From Pseudomonadota bacterium (lineage in GTDB: Bacteria; Desulfobacterota; Desulfobacteria; Desulfobacterales; Desulfobacteraceae), in contig JAHJLN010000056.1 of NCBI GenBank assembly GCA_018821715.1, positions 1-57,950 of the forward strand: a DNA stretch of 57,950 bases, read 5' to 3'. A program made the translations under genes and the position numbers. Position 1 is the first letter of the stretch, and the number at the start of each line of letters is the position of its first letter. Shown here in pieces: positions 18,465-26,601 of this stretch. Below the pieces are notes generated by a model, which worked only from the letters and a program-made list of their open reading frames with translations, was not told the origin of the DNA and made no database searches.

Positions 18465-19118
18465 TTACCAGTCCCGGGTCTTTAAAACAGTTCCGAAATC
18501 AGCACCCATATAATATCGTGAAAAGGGATAGACAATCATGTGCCACAGCCTGGAGAAAGGAATCATGGCGATGAGGACTTCACTGGACAAGATATGAAAT
18601 ATCAGGAGTCCACGATAAGGGCCCATCTGGTGAAAGGCCAGAAATCCTGTTAAAAATGAAATAAAAATCAGCATCAAAATTAAAAAATCAGATCCCTGAC
18701 TGACCATCCGGACTTCAGGAACCATAAGCCTTCTGATAAAAAAGAACATACATGCAAACATGACAAAGAGGGTCATGACATCTGCAATTTTGTTGGAAAT
18801 ATTCTGCCACAATACACCGTAGGATTCAAACCACAAGACAATGTGGGCCATGAAAAAAAGAGGTACCAAAAGGGCGCACAGGTGAAATAAGACAGTAATA
18901 ATTGTAAATAAAGGCCTTTGTCTCATGAATCGTGTGGCAAAGGGGATAACTCCGGTGATGATGGACCGGATACCGTTGGTCAGGTTCTCTTTTGGATAGA
19001 GCAGTTTCGGGTTCGTACCCTTAAAATAAAAGCTGACCAGCCTGAACCCTGTGCCGAATAAAAAAACAGCAAAGGAGATCATGGCCAGAGGCCCGCGTGC
19101 AAATTCATAAAAATCCAA
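18465..19118 (-). CDS. tmcC: TmcC-like cytochrome b membrane subunit (NarI family)
   Basis: A 217-residue membrane protein with five to six helices, like the gamma subunit of respiratory nitrate reductase. Candidate haem b ligands are paired His residues in the second and last helices (Phe-His-Leu-Cys, Met-Ala-His-Ile; Phe-His-Gln-Met, Phe-His-Ile-Leu, Trp-His-Met). It is the first gene of the cluster. The order here (membrane, cytochrome, iron-sulfur) differs from the tmcA-B-C-D order I know, and no tmcD is seen, so the complex may be a variant. Confidence 0.78.
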   Translation of the reverse strand: MDFYEFARGPLAMISFAVFLFGTGFRLVSFYFKGTNPKLLYPKENLTNGIRSIITGVIPFATRFMRQRPLFTIITVLFHLCALLVPLFFMAHIVLWFESYGVLWQNISNKIADVMTLFVMFACMFFFIRRLMVPEVRMVSQGSDFLILMLIFISFLTGFLAFHQMGPYRGLLIFHILSSEVLIAMIPFSRLWHMIVYPFSRYYMGADFGTVLKTRDW

Positions 19119-19168
19119 TTTTTTTAATCCTTTTGAAATTGAAAAAACTAATCCACTTGGTTTTTAAT

Positions 19169-19193
19169 GCAGGCCCATGGCAACAGGGCCTGC
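19169..19193. repeat. Perfect 8-bp inverted repeat upstream of the Tmc-like operon
   Basis: GCAGGCCC and GGGCCTGC are separated by nine bases, about 50 bases upstream of the first Tmc-like gene. Neither side has a good T-tract, so it is a poor intrinsic terminator. It could be a regulator site or a transcript hairpin. The remaining 240 bases between this operon and the sulP relic hold nothing else I can call. Confidence 0.5.
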
Positions 19194-19359
19194 TTTCCTT
19201 AATTAACAGGAGTATTTGTAAGCAAACTTGAATCTCAAGTCAAGAATAAATATCAGGCCTGTGTCATGGAAAATTTGGGATAAAACGGGGTAAAGGCAAT
19301 GTCCCGGTCGGATCAGGCCTTTGTTTTATCAGGGCCTGTGGGGAAGTCTTTGAAAATTT

Positions 19360-19908
19360 TTACAGGGACCGTCGTCGCTGAGCTTCCTGGACCAGCATCA
19401 TGGCACCTGAAATATCAATGTAGCTGATCCCGGAGCCCACAATAAGAAGGTGCTTCGGGTCATTGCCGTCAATTTCTTCAAAGATTTCCGAAACATGATT
19501 GGCAGCACCGAAAAACAGGGAGCCGTCGATGCGGATGATTTTCAACTGGGGGCATTCGGGAAGCTCGTTGTCGACAAGATCTTTCATGCGGCGCCGGGGG
19601 TCATCCGGGTATGGAACAAGCGATTGTATATGGGGGTGAGCCATTCGCGTCAGATAGATGGCAAGGGAAAGAAGCACACCCGTATAAATGGCAAATTCAA
19701 TTTCAAACAAAAGCGTGCTGCTGAAAGTGGCCACAAGAATAAAGGATTCCGACGGACTGGTTTTTAAAATGTCTTTAATGTGGCGGATATCGATCAGTTT
19801 GAATGCTACAATAAGAATAACACCGCCCATGGCGGATAAGGGGAGCCAGGCCGTGAGCGGGGCAATGAGCAAAATAATGGCGGCAAGAAAAAGGCAATGA
19901 AAATAAAA
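19360..19908 (-). pseudogene. Remnant of a SulP-family anion transporter
   Basis: Only the last membrane helices and part of the STAS domain of a SulP permease remain. In frame from a TGA at 19911-19909, the translation immediately resembles the Leu-x-Ala-Pro-Leu-x-x-x-Leu-Pro helix of the SulP C-terminal half; all earlier helices (about 300 residues) are gone. The STAS part keeps Ile-Arg-Ile-Asp-Gly-Ser-Leu-Phe-Phe-Gly-Ala-Ala and Ser-Tyr-Ile-Asp-Ile-Ser-Gly, then stops early. Intact SulP proteins have 500-700 residues. A TTG at 19872 could start a 170-residue product, but it lacks the transport core, so I treat it as a decayed fragment. Confidence 0.8.
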
Positions 19909-20036
19909 TCAGGTCATACAAATTTTATTTGTTTTCAGCCCTGTTGTGTTGTATGCTGATTCTAAATCAAATGAATTTACAATTTAAGTATCCACTCTAT
20001 TTTATACGGTTAATCTTTAAGATCTGAGGCATTATC

Positions 20037-20750
20037 ATGAAACGATTATTCCTTGTTTTTTTTATCCTGACCATGACAGTTCCGGCAATTGCAAAAGACA
20101 TTACCCTTATTGCAGGGTTGTCTTTGCCACCTTACATCATCCAGGAATCTGATAAAGGTATGGAGCACGATGTAATCAAAGAAGCACTCGCAACAAAAGG
20201 ACATACCCTTAAATTAAAATATGTTCCATTTGCAAGAGTGGTGGCTGATTATGATAAGTATGACGGCGCCATTACCATCAACGAATCTTCCGGCATAATA
20301 GGAAATTATTCTGATGTGGTCATGGTCTACCGGAATTTTGCGATATCCTTAAAAGATAATGAAATTAAAATCAATTCAGTTGAAGATTTAAAAGATAAGA
20401 CGATTGTAGCATTTCAAAATGCCACCAAATACCTGGGTCCAAGGTATGCAAAAATTGTAGAAGAAAATCCAAAATATTCTGAACAGGCAAAGCAGGTTTT
20501 ACAAGTAAAAATGCTGTATTCCGGAAGAGCCACAGCCATTATCTCGGACATCAATATTTTTAATTTTTATAAAAAAATGGTAAAGGATATGGACACCTCC
20601 GCCACAATAGTTCTCCACAAAATATTTAAAGGGACAAGTTATAAAGTATTGTTTAATGATGCAGCCATCAGAGATGATTTCAACGCAGGACTGAGTCAAT
20701 TGAAGACATCCGGAAGGTATGAACAAATCATAAGAAGTTATATACAATAA
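20037..20750 (+). CDS. Periplasmic solute-binding protein, family 3
   Basis: A 237-residue secreted protein with a signal peptide (Lys-Arg-Leu, hydrophobic to about 18, Ala-Ile-Ala-Lys). The mature part follows the SBP_bac_3 fold: Leu-Pro-Pro-Tyr-Ile-Ile near 32, Gly-Met-Glu-His-Asp-Val-Ile-Lys-Glu-Ala near 42, and Leu-Lys-Asp-Lys-Thr-Ile-Val-Ala-Phe-Gln-Asn near 120. There is no permease or ATPase gene beside it, so it may serve a distant transporter or a sensor. Its stop codon directly abuts that of the convergent rhomboid gene. Confidence 0.85.
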   Translation: MKRLFLVFFILTMTVPAIAKDITLIAGLSLPPYIIQESDKGMEHDVIKEALATKGHTLKLKYVPFARVVADYDKYDGAITINESSGIIGNYSDVVMVYRNFAISLKDNEIKINSVEDLKDKTIVAFQNATKYLGPRYAKIVEENPKYSEQAKQVLQVKMLYSGRATAIISDINIFNFYKKMVKDMDTSATIVLHKIFKGTSYKVLFNDAAIRDDFNAGLSQLKTSGRYEQIIRSYIQ

Positions 20751-21620
20751 TCAGGTTGCAGACAGGAAAGCTGAAGCAATGATGGTGAGTGTGAAGATAA
20801 GGGCCAGGGGATCTTTTTGCGCAAATTGAATCAGTCTGTTCAAGGGGAAAAAAATGATGCCGGTAAAAAGACCGGATAAAAACCCAAAGACATGGGCCCA
20901 CACGTCTGTGCGGTCTCCCTGGCTGAGCATGGCCACAAGCACAGCCCCGGCAAACAAGGGCATCAGGGTGTTCAGTCGAAAGGGTTTGTCGTTTCTTGTT
21001 ATCTGGTAGGCCACAAGAAGGCCTGCCGCGCCCATGATGGCAGTGGATGCCCCGATGGAGAGATGGGCGGTTTTGTAAAGACAGGCATTCATCAGATTGC
21101 CGAGCGTGCCTGCAAGCAGCAGCATGAACGGTCCTGTGCCGAATCCTGAAAGGGTGATGACCGGGGCTCCGAAAATAAGCATGCCGGCCATATTCCCTAA
21201 AAGATGCCGACCGTCTGAATGTAAAAACAACGCGGTGATGGCTCTGTAAGTCTCTCCCTGGAGGATGAAAAGGGCTGAGGCGCCATACTTGAGGATCATG
21301 TCTTCATGGACATGGTGGTACAGACAAAAAAAATGGATAACAAAGAGCAGTCCCATGATGGCAAAGGCCGGGTAAGAGTTGAATGAGCTGATGGGAAATT
21401 CCTGCAACTGCTGTTTTAATCCGAAGAATTTGTTTTCCTTGTAATAGGCCTCAACCACTAATACCGCTTTTTCCCTGTCACAAGAATTTACCAGGATATT
21501 AAATGATGCAGCCTCTTTTTCAACCTGGGTTTCAATGTTTTGAGAGGTTAAAATCAACAGGATTAAATCTGCTTTTTTTGCAGGAAGAAGGGTAAATATT
21601 TTTTCAAAATCTTTGTTCAC
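20751..21620 (-). CDS. Rhomboid-family intramembrane serine protease
   Basis: A 289-residue protein with an N-terminal soluble region (about 1-80) and six to seven transmembrane helices. The catalytic pair is visible: Ser in Ile-Gly-Ala-Ser-Thr-Ala-Ile-Met-Gly-Ala-Ala-Gly (near 193) and His in Trp-Ala-His-Val-Phe-Gly-Phe-Leu-Ser-Gly (near 246). The His-Leu-Leu-Gly-Asn-Met motif of helix 2 is also present. The substrate is unknown. The cytoplasmic start may help to select substrates. Confidence 0.92.
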   Translation of the reverse strand: MNKDFEKIFTLLPAKKADLILLILTSQNIETQVEKEAASFNILVNSCDREKAVLVVEAYYKENKFFGLKQQLQEFPISSFNSYPAFAIMGLLFVIHFFCLYHHVHEDMILKYGASALFILQGETYRAITALFLHSDGRHLLGNMAGMLIFGAPVITLSGFGTGPFMLLLAGTLGNLMNACLYKTAHLSIGASTAIMGAAGLLVAYQITRNDKPFRLNTLMPLFAGAVLVAMLSQGDRTDVWAHVFGFLSGLFTGIIFFPLNRLIQFAQKDPLALIFTLTIIASAFLSAT

Positions 21621-21713
21621 AGGTGATTGGACCTTGATTTTTCATGACCATGATTTTAATACAGTTAGGCATAGTACCTTTAATGTATAGCGGAATACCA
21701 GGGGAAAATAAAC

Positions 21714-22523
21714 ATGCAAATATTAAGGTTTGAAAGTAATGACAATCAGGTTTGCACAGGATGTGATTTTGATAACCAGAGCGCATCTATTATTGAGGGG
21801 GATCTGTATTCTGATTTCAGGGATACAGGAAAAAGAAAACCGGTTAAAAAAATATTAACCCCCATTCTGCCCCGTGTGATTTTCTGCATTGGACTCAATT
21901 ATAGACTTCATGCCAGGGAGACCGGGCTTGAATTGCCAAAATATCCCATTGTGTTCATGAAAAACCTGAGTGCGGCAGCAGGTCACCTGGAGGATATCCG
22001 GATTCCTGCATCCTGTGCAAAAATTCCAGAGGTGGATTACGAAGCTGAACTGGCCGTGGTGATAAAAAAGCCGGCTAAGAATGTCTTGCCTGAAAATGCG
22101 CTGGATTATGTTCTCGGGAATACCTGTGCCAATGATATTTCTGCCAGAAGATGGCAGATGCATGCCGGCGGCGGGCAGTGGATAAAGGGGAAAAGTTTTG
22201 ATACCTTCTGTCCTTTCGGCCCTTTTATTGTGACAAAGGATGAACTGACAGATCCTGACAGTCTTGATATTGAATGTGTGTTAAACGGCAATACCCAGCA
22301 GAAGAGCAATACCAGTGACATGATTTTTTCAGTCAGCCAAATTATTTCATATTTATCAGCCTCTGCCACCCTTGTCCCCGGAACCCTTATTTTAACCGGC
22401 ACCCCGGGCGGGGTGGGGTTTACCCGCAATCCGCCGGTTTATCTTCAACCCGGGGATGTACTGGAAACAAAAATTGAAAAAATCGGTGTTTTGAAGAATC
22501 ATGTAGCACTTGAGGAAGAATAA
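21714..22523 (+). CDS. Fumarylacetoacetate hydrolase family protein
   Basis: A 269-residue enzyme of the FAH fold. The N-terminal part (about 1-55) is variable; the core has Cys-Ile-Gly-Leu-Asn-Tyr, His-Ala-Arg-Glu, the metal ligands in Val-Asp-Tyr-Glu-Ala-Glu-Leu-Ala-Val-Val-Ile, Asn-Asp-Ile-Ser-Ala-Arg, and Gly-Lys-Ser-Phe-Asp-Thr-Phe-x-Pro-x-Gly-Pro, with Thr-Gly-Thr-Pro-Gly-Gly-Val-Gly near the end. Members hydrolyse, isomerise or decarboxylate acylpyruvates and related dioates. There are no pathway neighbours, so the substrate is open. Confidence 0.93.
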   Translation: MQILRFESNDNQVCTGCDFDNQSASIIEGDLYSDFRDTGKRKPVKKILTPILPRVIFCIGLNYRLHARETGLELPKYPIVFMKNLSAAAGHLEDIRIPASCAKIPEVDYEAELAVVIKKPAKNVLPENALDYVLGNTCANDISARRWQMHAGGGQWIKGKSFDTFCPFGPFIVTKDELTDPDSLDIECVLNGNTQQKSNTSDMIFSVSQIISYLSASATLVPGTLILTGTPGGVGFTRNPPVYLQPGDVLETKIEKIGVLKNHVALEEE

Positions 22524-22525
22524 AA

Positions 22526-22563
22526 AAAACCACCCGGAAGATATCCGCTTCCGGGCGGTTCAA
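22526..22563 (-). terminator. Intrinsic terminator shared by convergent genes
   Basis: A 13-base stem with one mismatch, AACCACCCGGAAG pairing with CTTCCGGGCGGTT around the loop ATATCCG. On the minus strand it is followed by eight T residues, making a strong terminator for the zraP-like gene. On the plus strand it lies directly after the FAH-family stop but lacks a T-run there. Confidence 0.85.
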
Positions 22564-22586
22564 GCAATCTTCAGATAAGATACCAA

Positions 22587-23081
22587 TTAATCGGTATCGC
22601 TGCTGCTGTTTTCCGGGGCCTGCCAGCCCCTGTGGCCGCCTTTGCCGGATCTTCTGCCGCGATTGTATCCACCCCCGGGTCCCATATCAAGTCCCGGGGC
22701 AACTTTTTTGGCAGCCAGTTGAAAATCGATCTGTTTTTCCATGACCTGTTTCTGAAAATTCGTGATTTCCTGCAAAAGGGCGCCAAGTTTTGCCCTGTCC
22801 GGATCAGAGGTCTCCATGAGCAGTCTCATTTCCTGATGTTTCACAAATTTTGCAGACCTGGCTGCATAGGTTTCATCAATGAATTTCTGGCGAAGGGCAG
22901 TCAGTTCCTCTCTTTGATTCTGTGACAGATCGTTCCAGGTGGTTTGTCCCCGGAATCCCTGGCAGAATTGACCGGAACCCGAATCCATTCCCCGACCATA
23001 GCCGGGTCCCCATGCAAAGACGCTTCCTGCCACAAGGGCAACCATAAGAAGTGTGCTGCTGATAATGATTGTTTTTTTCAT
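22587..23081 (-). CDS. ZraP/CpxP-like periplasmic metal or stress-binding protein
   Basis: A 164-residue secreted protein. A signal peptide ends near Ser-Val-Phe-Ala; it is followed by a Gly-rich start, a helical hairpin (about 45-130) like the Spy/CpxP/ZraP family with Leu-x-x-Leu-Arg-Gln-Lys-Phe, and a Gly/Arg-rich tail with His. ZraP is a zinc-binding periplasmic chaperone that also represses its own two-component system. The ATG at 23081 is chosen because GGAGG lies six bases upstream; an earlier TTG at 23093 has none. A sigma-54 promoter precedes it and the kinase-regulator pair is divergent, as expected for a ZraPSR unit. Confidence 0.85.
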   Translation of the reverse strand: MKKTIIISSTLLMVALVAGSVFAWGPGYGRGMDSGSGQFCQGFRGQTTWNDLSQNQREELTALRQKFIDETYAARSAKFVKHQEMRLLMETSDPDRAKLGALLQEITNFQKQVMEKQIDFQLAAKKVAPGLDMGPGGGYNRGRRSGKGGHRGWQAPENSSSDTD

Positions 23082-23149
23082 AATATCCTCCAATTGAATA
23101 GTTTGTTGTGGTTGTTGATCTTTTTGATCACCTGTTGAAATTCAAATAG

Positions 23150-23165
23150 AGCAAAGGGTGTGCCA
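23150..23165 (-). promoter_or_regulatory. Sigma-54 (RpoN) promoter of the zraP-like gene
   Basis: On the minus strand TGGCACACCCTTTGCT matches the -24/-12 consensus: GG and GC elements ten bases apart, with the full TGGCAC and TTGC blocks. The predicted transcript begins about 12 bases downstream and has a leader of about 55 bases before the GGAGG-ATG of the zraP-like gene. The adjacent regulator has a sigma-54 interaction motif, which makes it the natural activator. Confidence 0.88.
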
Positions 23166-23171
23166 CTGTGA

Positions 23172-23248
23172 AAAAGAATCTTTAACACACTGAAATGAAA
23201 GTATATAATTGCATATGGTCATTATCCGGGGTTGTGTGCGATTCTTTT
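23172..23248. repeat. Candidate upstream activator site (spaced inverted repeat)
   Basis: AAAAGAATC-tttaa-CACAC (23172-23190) faces GTGTG-c-GATTCTTTT (23234-23248). The 9- and 5-base blocks are exact complements, but the spacer inside the arms differs (five against one base). The distance of tens of bases upstream of the sigma-54 promoter suits an enhancer-type activator. Chance AT-rich complementarity is possible. Confidence 0.4.
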
Positions 23249-23418
23249 GTGGTGTATACTTTTTACTCGGATTCATGTATCCAGGTGTAGATAAAATACC
23301 CATGATTCCGCGGCCTGGAAAACAGCATCCTTTTAAAACCGGGCGGGTTGCCCGTGGTATTGTTTTTGCTTGATTCATATAAGGATAAAAACAGATGATA
23401 ACGGTTAACAAAGGATAA

Positions 23419-25239
23419 TTGCGGTGCACTGCCGTGAATAAACAGATAATGGTTATGAAAATAAAGAAAAAATCCTTTCCATTTATTTCACCCATATTGA
23501 TAGCGGGCATTTTATTGATCCTGCTGCCGATCTTTACCGTCATAACGGTGGACCGGCTTGAAAGGCAAAAGGAATTTTCAACTCAACGGCTTTTGGAAAA
23601 AGGGGTTTCGTTGATCAGAACCTTTGAGGCGGGAACAAGAACCGGGATGTTCACCATGCGGTGGGGTGCTCAAAGAATCCAGGCCATGCTTTTGGAAACC
23701 TCATTGCAGCCGGAAGTTATCTATATAATGATCACATCAAAAAAGGGTCGGATACTGGCGCATTCGGATGAATCCATGGTCGGCCGGATGTTTGATGCCA
23801 TGCCTGAGATTGAAAAGATAACTAAAGATTCCGGTTCGGTCCTCCACAGGGTAAGGCAGCCGGAAGGCAAGGAGGAACTGTTTGAAGTCATTAAGCGGTT
23901 TGTGCCGGTTCGGCCCAAATCCATGCGCAGGCATCTGCAAAAACATGGCAGTAAGAGCCATCTGTTTGAATCCCCGCCGGAACAGGAGGATGCCCAAATA
24001 AAAAACAGGGATTGGAGCAGTTCCTATCTTCAAGATCAGGATGAAAAAATGCCGGGTATGCCGGAACATTACATTTTTGCCGGGCTTTCCATGGAAAGAG
24101 AAAAACTTGCCAGAAAGAGGGTGTTAAGAGGAACAGTCTGGCGCGGGGTCTTTTTTCTTCTGCTTGGCTGTGCCGGAATGGTTGCCCTGTTTGCATTTCA
24201 GGCATACCGTTCTGCCAGGGCCTCCCTAACCCGTGTGACGGCATTTTCCGATAACATGATCCAGAACATGCCGTCGGGAATGGTGACCATGAATCTGGAT
24301 TATGAAATCACCTTCATGAACCGTGCAGCTAAAGATATTTTCAAGTCGGACCTGACCACGCCGTTCCCGCAATTGATTGAATTGATCCATGAACTCAAGA
24401 CATCCAAAGGGAGCGTCACCCGGGAGATCAACCTTTCAATGGAGTTTGACCGCAGGGTCTGGGTGGAGATAACCGCGTCTCCCATCAAGGACAGTGATAA
24501 CCGCATTATGGAATTTTTATTCCTTTTCAGGGATTTGACCCAGGTAAGGGAACTCAAAAAACAGGTGGAAACAAACGAGCGGCTGGCTGCAATCGGAAAG
24601 CTTGCAGCAGGGGTTGCCCATGAGATCAGAAATCCTTTAAGTTCCATCAAAGGGTTTGCCACCTATTTCGGCAAACGCTATGAAAAGAACGCAACAGATA
24701 AGGAAACTGCTCTTATCATGGTTAAGGAAGTGGAGCGGATCAACCGGTCCATCACCCAGCTGCTTGAGTTTGCAAAACCCATGAGTGTTGAAAAAAAGAA
24801 AGTGGATATCAAAGAGGTGATCACCCATTCCCTTAAGCTGGTCCACCATGATCTTGTCCAGAAAAATATCCAGACAAAGGTTGCCATTGATACAAAAAAC
24901 ACGGTGATTCAAACAGATGGGGATCGGATGAACCAGGTTCTTTTGAATTTATATATCAATGCCATCGCAGCGCTGGAGGACGGAGGAATGCTGGAAATCC
25001 GGGTGCAGGATGCAGGACAGGAGGGGAGAGTTGAAATAAGGGTCATGGATAATGGCAAAGGGATCAGCGAGGCATCCCTTGATCAGATTTTTGATCCGTA
25101 TTTTACCACCCGGTCTTCCGGAACAGGGCTTGGGCTTTCAATCGTTCACCGGATCATTGAGAACCTTAACGGCCATATTCATGTGGAAAGCACAGAAGGC
25201 CATGGCACGTGTTTTATTATCAATCTGCCTGTTTTATAA
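23419..25239 (+). CDS. ZraS-like membrane sensor histidine kinase
   Basis: A kinase of about 600 residues with two transmembrane helices (about 20-42 and 238-262) enclosing a periplasmic sensor region, then a PAS domain (about 270-375) and a HisKA/HATPase core: phospho-acceptor His in Gly-Val-Ala-His-Glu-Ile-Arg-Asn-Pro-Leu (near 400), N box Asn-Leu-Tyr-Ile-Asn-Ala-Ile-Ala, G boxes Asp-Asn-Gly-Lys-Gly-Ile and Gly-Thr-Gly-Leu-Gly-Leu-Ser. This is the NtrB/ZraS type. The start is uncertain: TTG at 23419, GTG at 23434, or ATG at 23449 or 23455, none with a good ribosome-binding site; the ATGs suit the short basic segment before helix 1. The regulator gene follows after 15 bases. Confidence 0.92.
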   Translation: MRCTAVNKQIMVMKIKKKSFPFISPILIAGILLILLPIFTVITVDRLERQKEFSTQRLLEKGVSLIRTFEAGTRTGMFTMRWGAQRIQAMLLETSLQPEVIYIMITSKKGRILAHSDESMVGRMFDAMPEIEKITKDSGSVLHRVRQPEGKEELFEVIKRFVPVRPKSMRRHLQKHGSKSHLFESPPEQEDAQIKNRDWSSSYLQDQDEKMPGMPEHYIFAGLSMEREKLARKRVLRGTVWRGVFFLLLGCAGMVALFAFQAYRSARASLTRVTAFSDNMIQNMPSGMVTMNLDYEITFMNRAAKDIFKSDLTTPFPQLIELIHELKTSKGSVTREINLSMEFDRRVWVEITASPIKDSDNRIMEFLFLFRDLTQVRELKKQVETNERLAAIGKLAAGVAHEIRNPLSSIKGFATYFGKRYEKNATDKETALIMVKEVERINRSITQLLEFAKPMSVEKKKVDIKEVITHSLKLVHHDLVQKNIQTKVAIDTKNTVIQTDGDRMNQVLLNLYINAIAALEDGGMLEIRVQDAGQEGRVEIRVMDNGKGISEASLDQIFDPYFTTRSSGTGLGLSIVHRIIENLNGHIHVESTEGHGTCFIINLPVL

Positions 25240-25254
25240 AAGGATAAAAGACAA

Positions 25255-26601
25255 ATGAAAAAGATACTTGTGGTTGACGATGATGCCGCCCATGCCAGGA
25301 TGCTCAAGATTTTAATGGCAGACTGGGGGGTTGAGGTCCATCTGGCAGATGACGGAACCAGTGGGGTGGAAATGGTAAAAGCACAGCCCTTTGATATCAT
25401 ACTGATGGATATGAAAATGGTGAAAATGAGCGGGATGGAAGCATTGCAGCTTATCAAAGCCCATAACCCCTCTTTGCCCGTGATTATCATGACCGCCTAT
25501 TCATCGGTTCAGACCGCTGTAAATGCATTAAAGATAGGGGCCTATGATTATCTGACCAAGCCGCTGGATTTTGATAAACTCAAACTGACCATTGAACGGA
25601 TTTTTGAAAGCATTTCTTTAAAAACGGAAAACCGGAATTTAAAAACCCGGTTAAAAGAGCAGTCATTTGCCCATGATATTATCGGTAAAAGCCCTGCCAT
25701 TCTTTCGTTACTGGATACCATTCATATGGTGGCACCCACGGATGCCAATGTACTGGTGCTGGGAGAATCCGGTACAGGCAAGGAACTTGTGTCCTCTGCC
25801 ATTCATTTTAATTCTCAAAGAAAAGACCAGACCTTTGTGAGAATTAATTGTGCTGCCATCACAGAAACCCTGCTTGAGTCAGAGCTTTTTGGTCATGAAA
25901 AAGGATCATTCACAGGAGCGGACAAAAAAAGAAAGGGAAAATTTTTGCTGGCAGACAAGGGCAGTATCCTTTTGGATGAGATCGGTGAAATGAGTCTTGC
26001 CATGCAGGCAAAGCTTTTAAGGGTGATCCAGGAAAAGGAAATCACACCTGTGGGAAGCGATCAGAACATTAAAACAGATGTCAGGATTATTGCCTCAACC
26101 AATAAGGATTTAAGAAAATTATCTGAACAGGGAATGTTCCGCCAGGATCTGTTTTACCGGTTGAATGTGGTGAGCATTGAAATCCCTCCTTTGAGGGATA
26201 GAACAGAAGATATTCCAACCCTTGCACTCCATTTTCTGGAACTGTTTTCAAAGAAAAATAAACGGGATATCAAGGGTTTCTCACCCGATGCCATGGATGC
26301 CATGATCCGGTATGCATGGGAAGGCAATGTAAGAGAATTGATGAATACCGTAGAAAGAGGGGTGGTTCTTGCAAGGTCCGACTATATCTGTATGGAAGAC
26401 CTTGCATTTATAAATACAAAACCAGGCGATTCAATTGAACCTGGAACAAATTTTGGAAATACCCGGCTGTCACAGATAGAAGAAACCGCCATACTTGTAA
26501 CCCTTGATTCAGCCGGCGGCAATAAAAGTGAAGCCGCCAGAAGACTTGGTATTACACGAAAGACCCTATTAAAGAAGTTAAAACAATATGGAAAAAGCTA
26601 A
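25255..26601 (+). CDS. ZraR-like sigma-54-dependent response regulator
   Basis: A 448-residue NtrC-family activator: receiver domain (1-120) with phospho-acceptor Asp52 in Leu-Met-Asp-Met-Lys-Met; AAA+ domain (about 140-380) with Walker A Gly-Glu-Ser-Gly-Thr-Gly-Lys-Glu, the sigma-54 loop Gly-Ser-Phe-Thr-Gly-Ala (first Ala of the usual GAFTGA replaced by Ser) and Leu-Leu-Asp-Glu-Ile-Gly-Glu; and a Fis-type helix-turn-helix (Lys-Ser-Glu-Ala-Ala-Arg-Arg-Leu-Gly-Ile-Thr-Arg-Lys-Thr-Leu). It should activate the sigma-54 promoter of the divergent zraP-like gene. Its stop overlaps the convergent tyrA stop. Confidence 0.95.
   Translation: MKKILVVDDDAAHARMLKILMADWGVEVHLADDGTSGVEMVKAQPFDIILMDMKMVKMSGMEALQLIKAHNPSLPVIIMTAYSSVQTAVNALKIGAYDYLTKPLDFDKLKLTIERIFESISLKTENRNLKTRLKEQSFAHDIIGKSPAILSLLDTIHMVAPTDANVLVLGESGTGKELVSSAIHFNSQRKDQTFVRINCAAITETLLESELFGHEKGSFTGADKKRKGKFLLADKGSILLDEIGEMSLAMQAKLLRVIQEKEITPVGSDQNIKTDVRIIASTNKDLRKLSEQGMFRQDLFYRLNVVSIEIPPLRDRTEDIPTLALHFLELFSKKNKRDIKGFSPDAMDAMIRYAWEGNVRELMNTVERGVVLARSDYICMEDLAFINTKPGDSIEPGTNFGNTRLSQIEETAILVTLDSAGGNKSEAARRLGITRKTLLKKLKQYGKS

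Larger units (their letters stand above)
23082..23418. other. Divergent regulatory region between the zraP-like gene and the kinase gene
   Basis: A 337-base stretch without a gene. It holds the sigma-54 promoter (minus strand, about 23150-23165) and a spaced inverted repeat (23172-23190 and 23234-23248) that is a candidate site for the adjacent sigma-54 activator. The part from 23260 to 23418 is AT-rich, with no clear promoter seen for the kinase gene. Confidence 0.7.

Noticed and set aside
19314-19338. CAGGCC...GGCCTG palindrome near the sulP relic, and nearby AGGCCT motifs
   Set aside because: Arms of six bases with no T-run and no clear gene to serve; too likely by chance.
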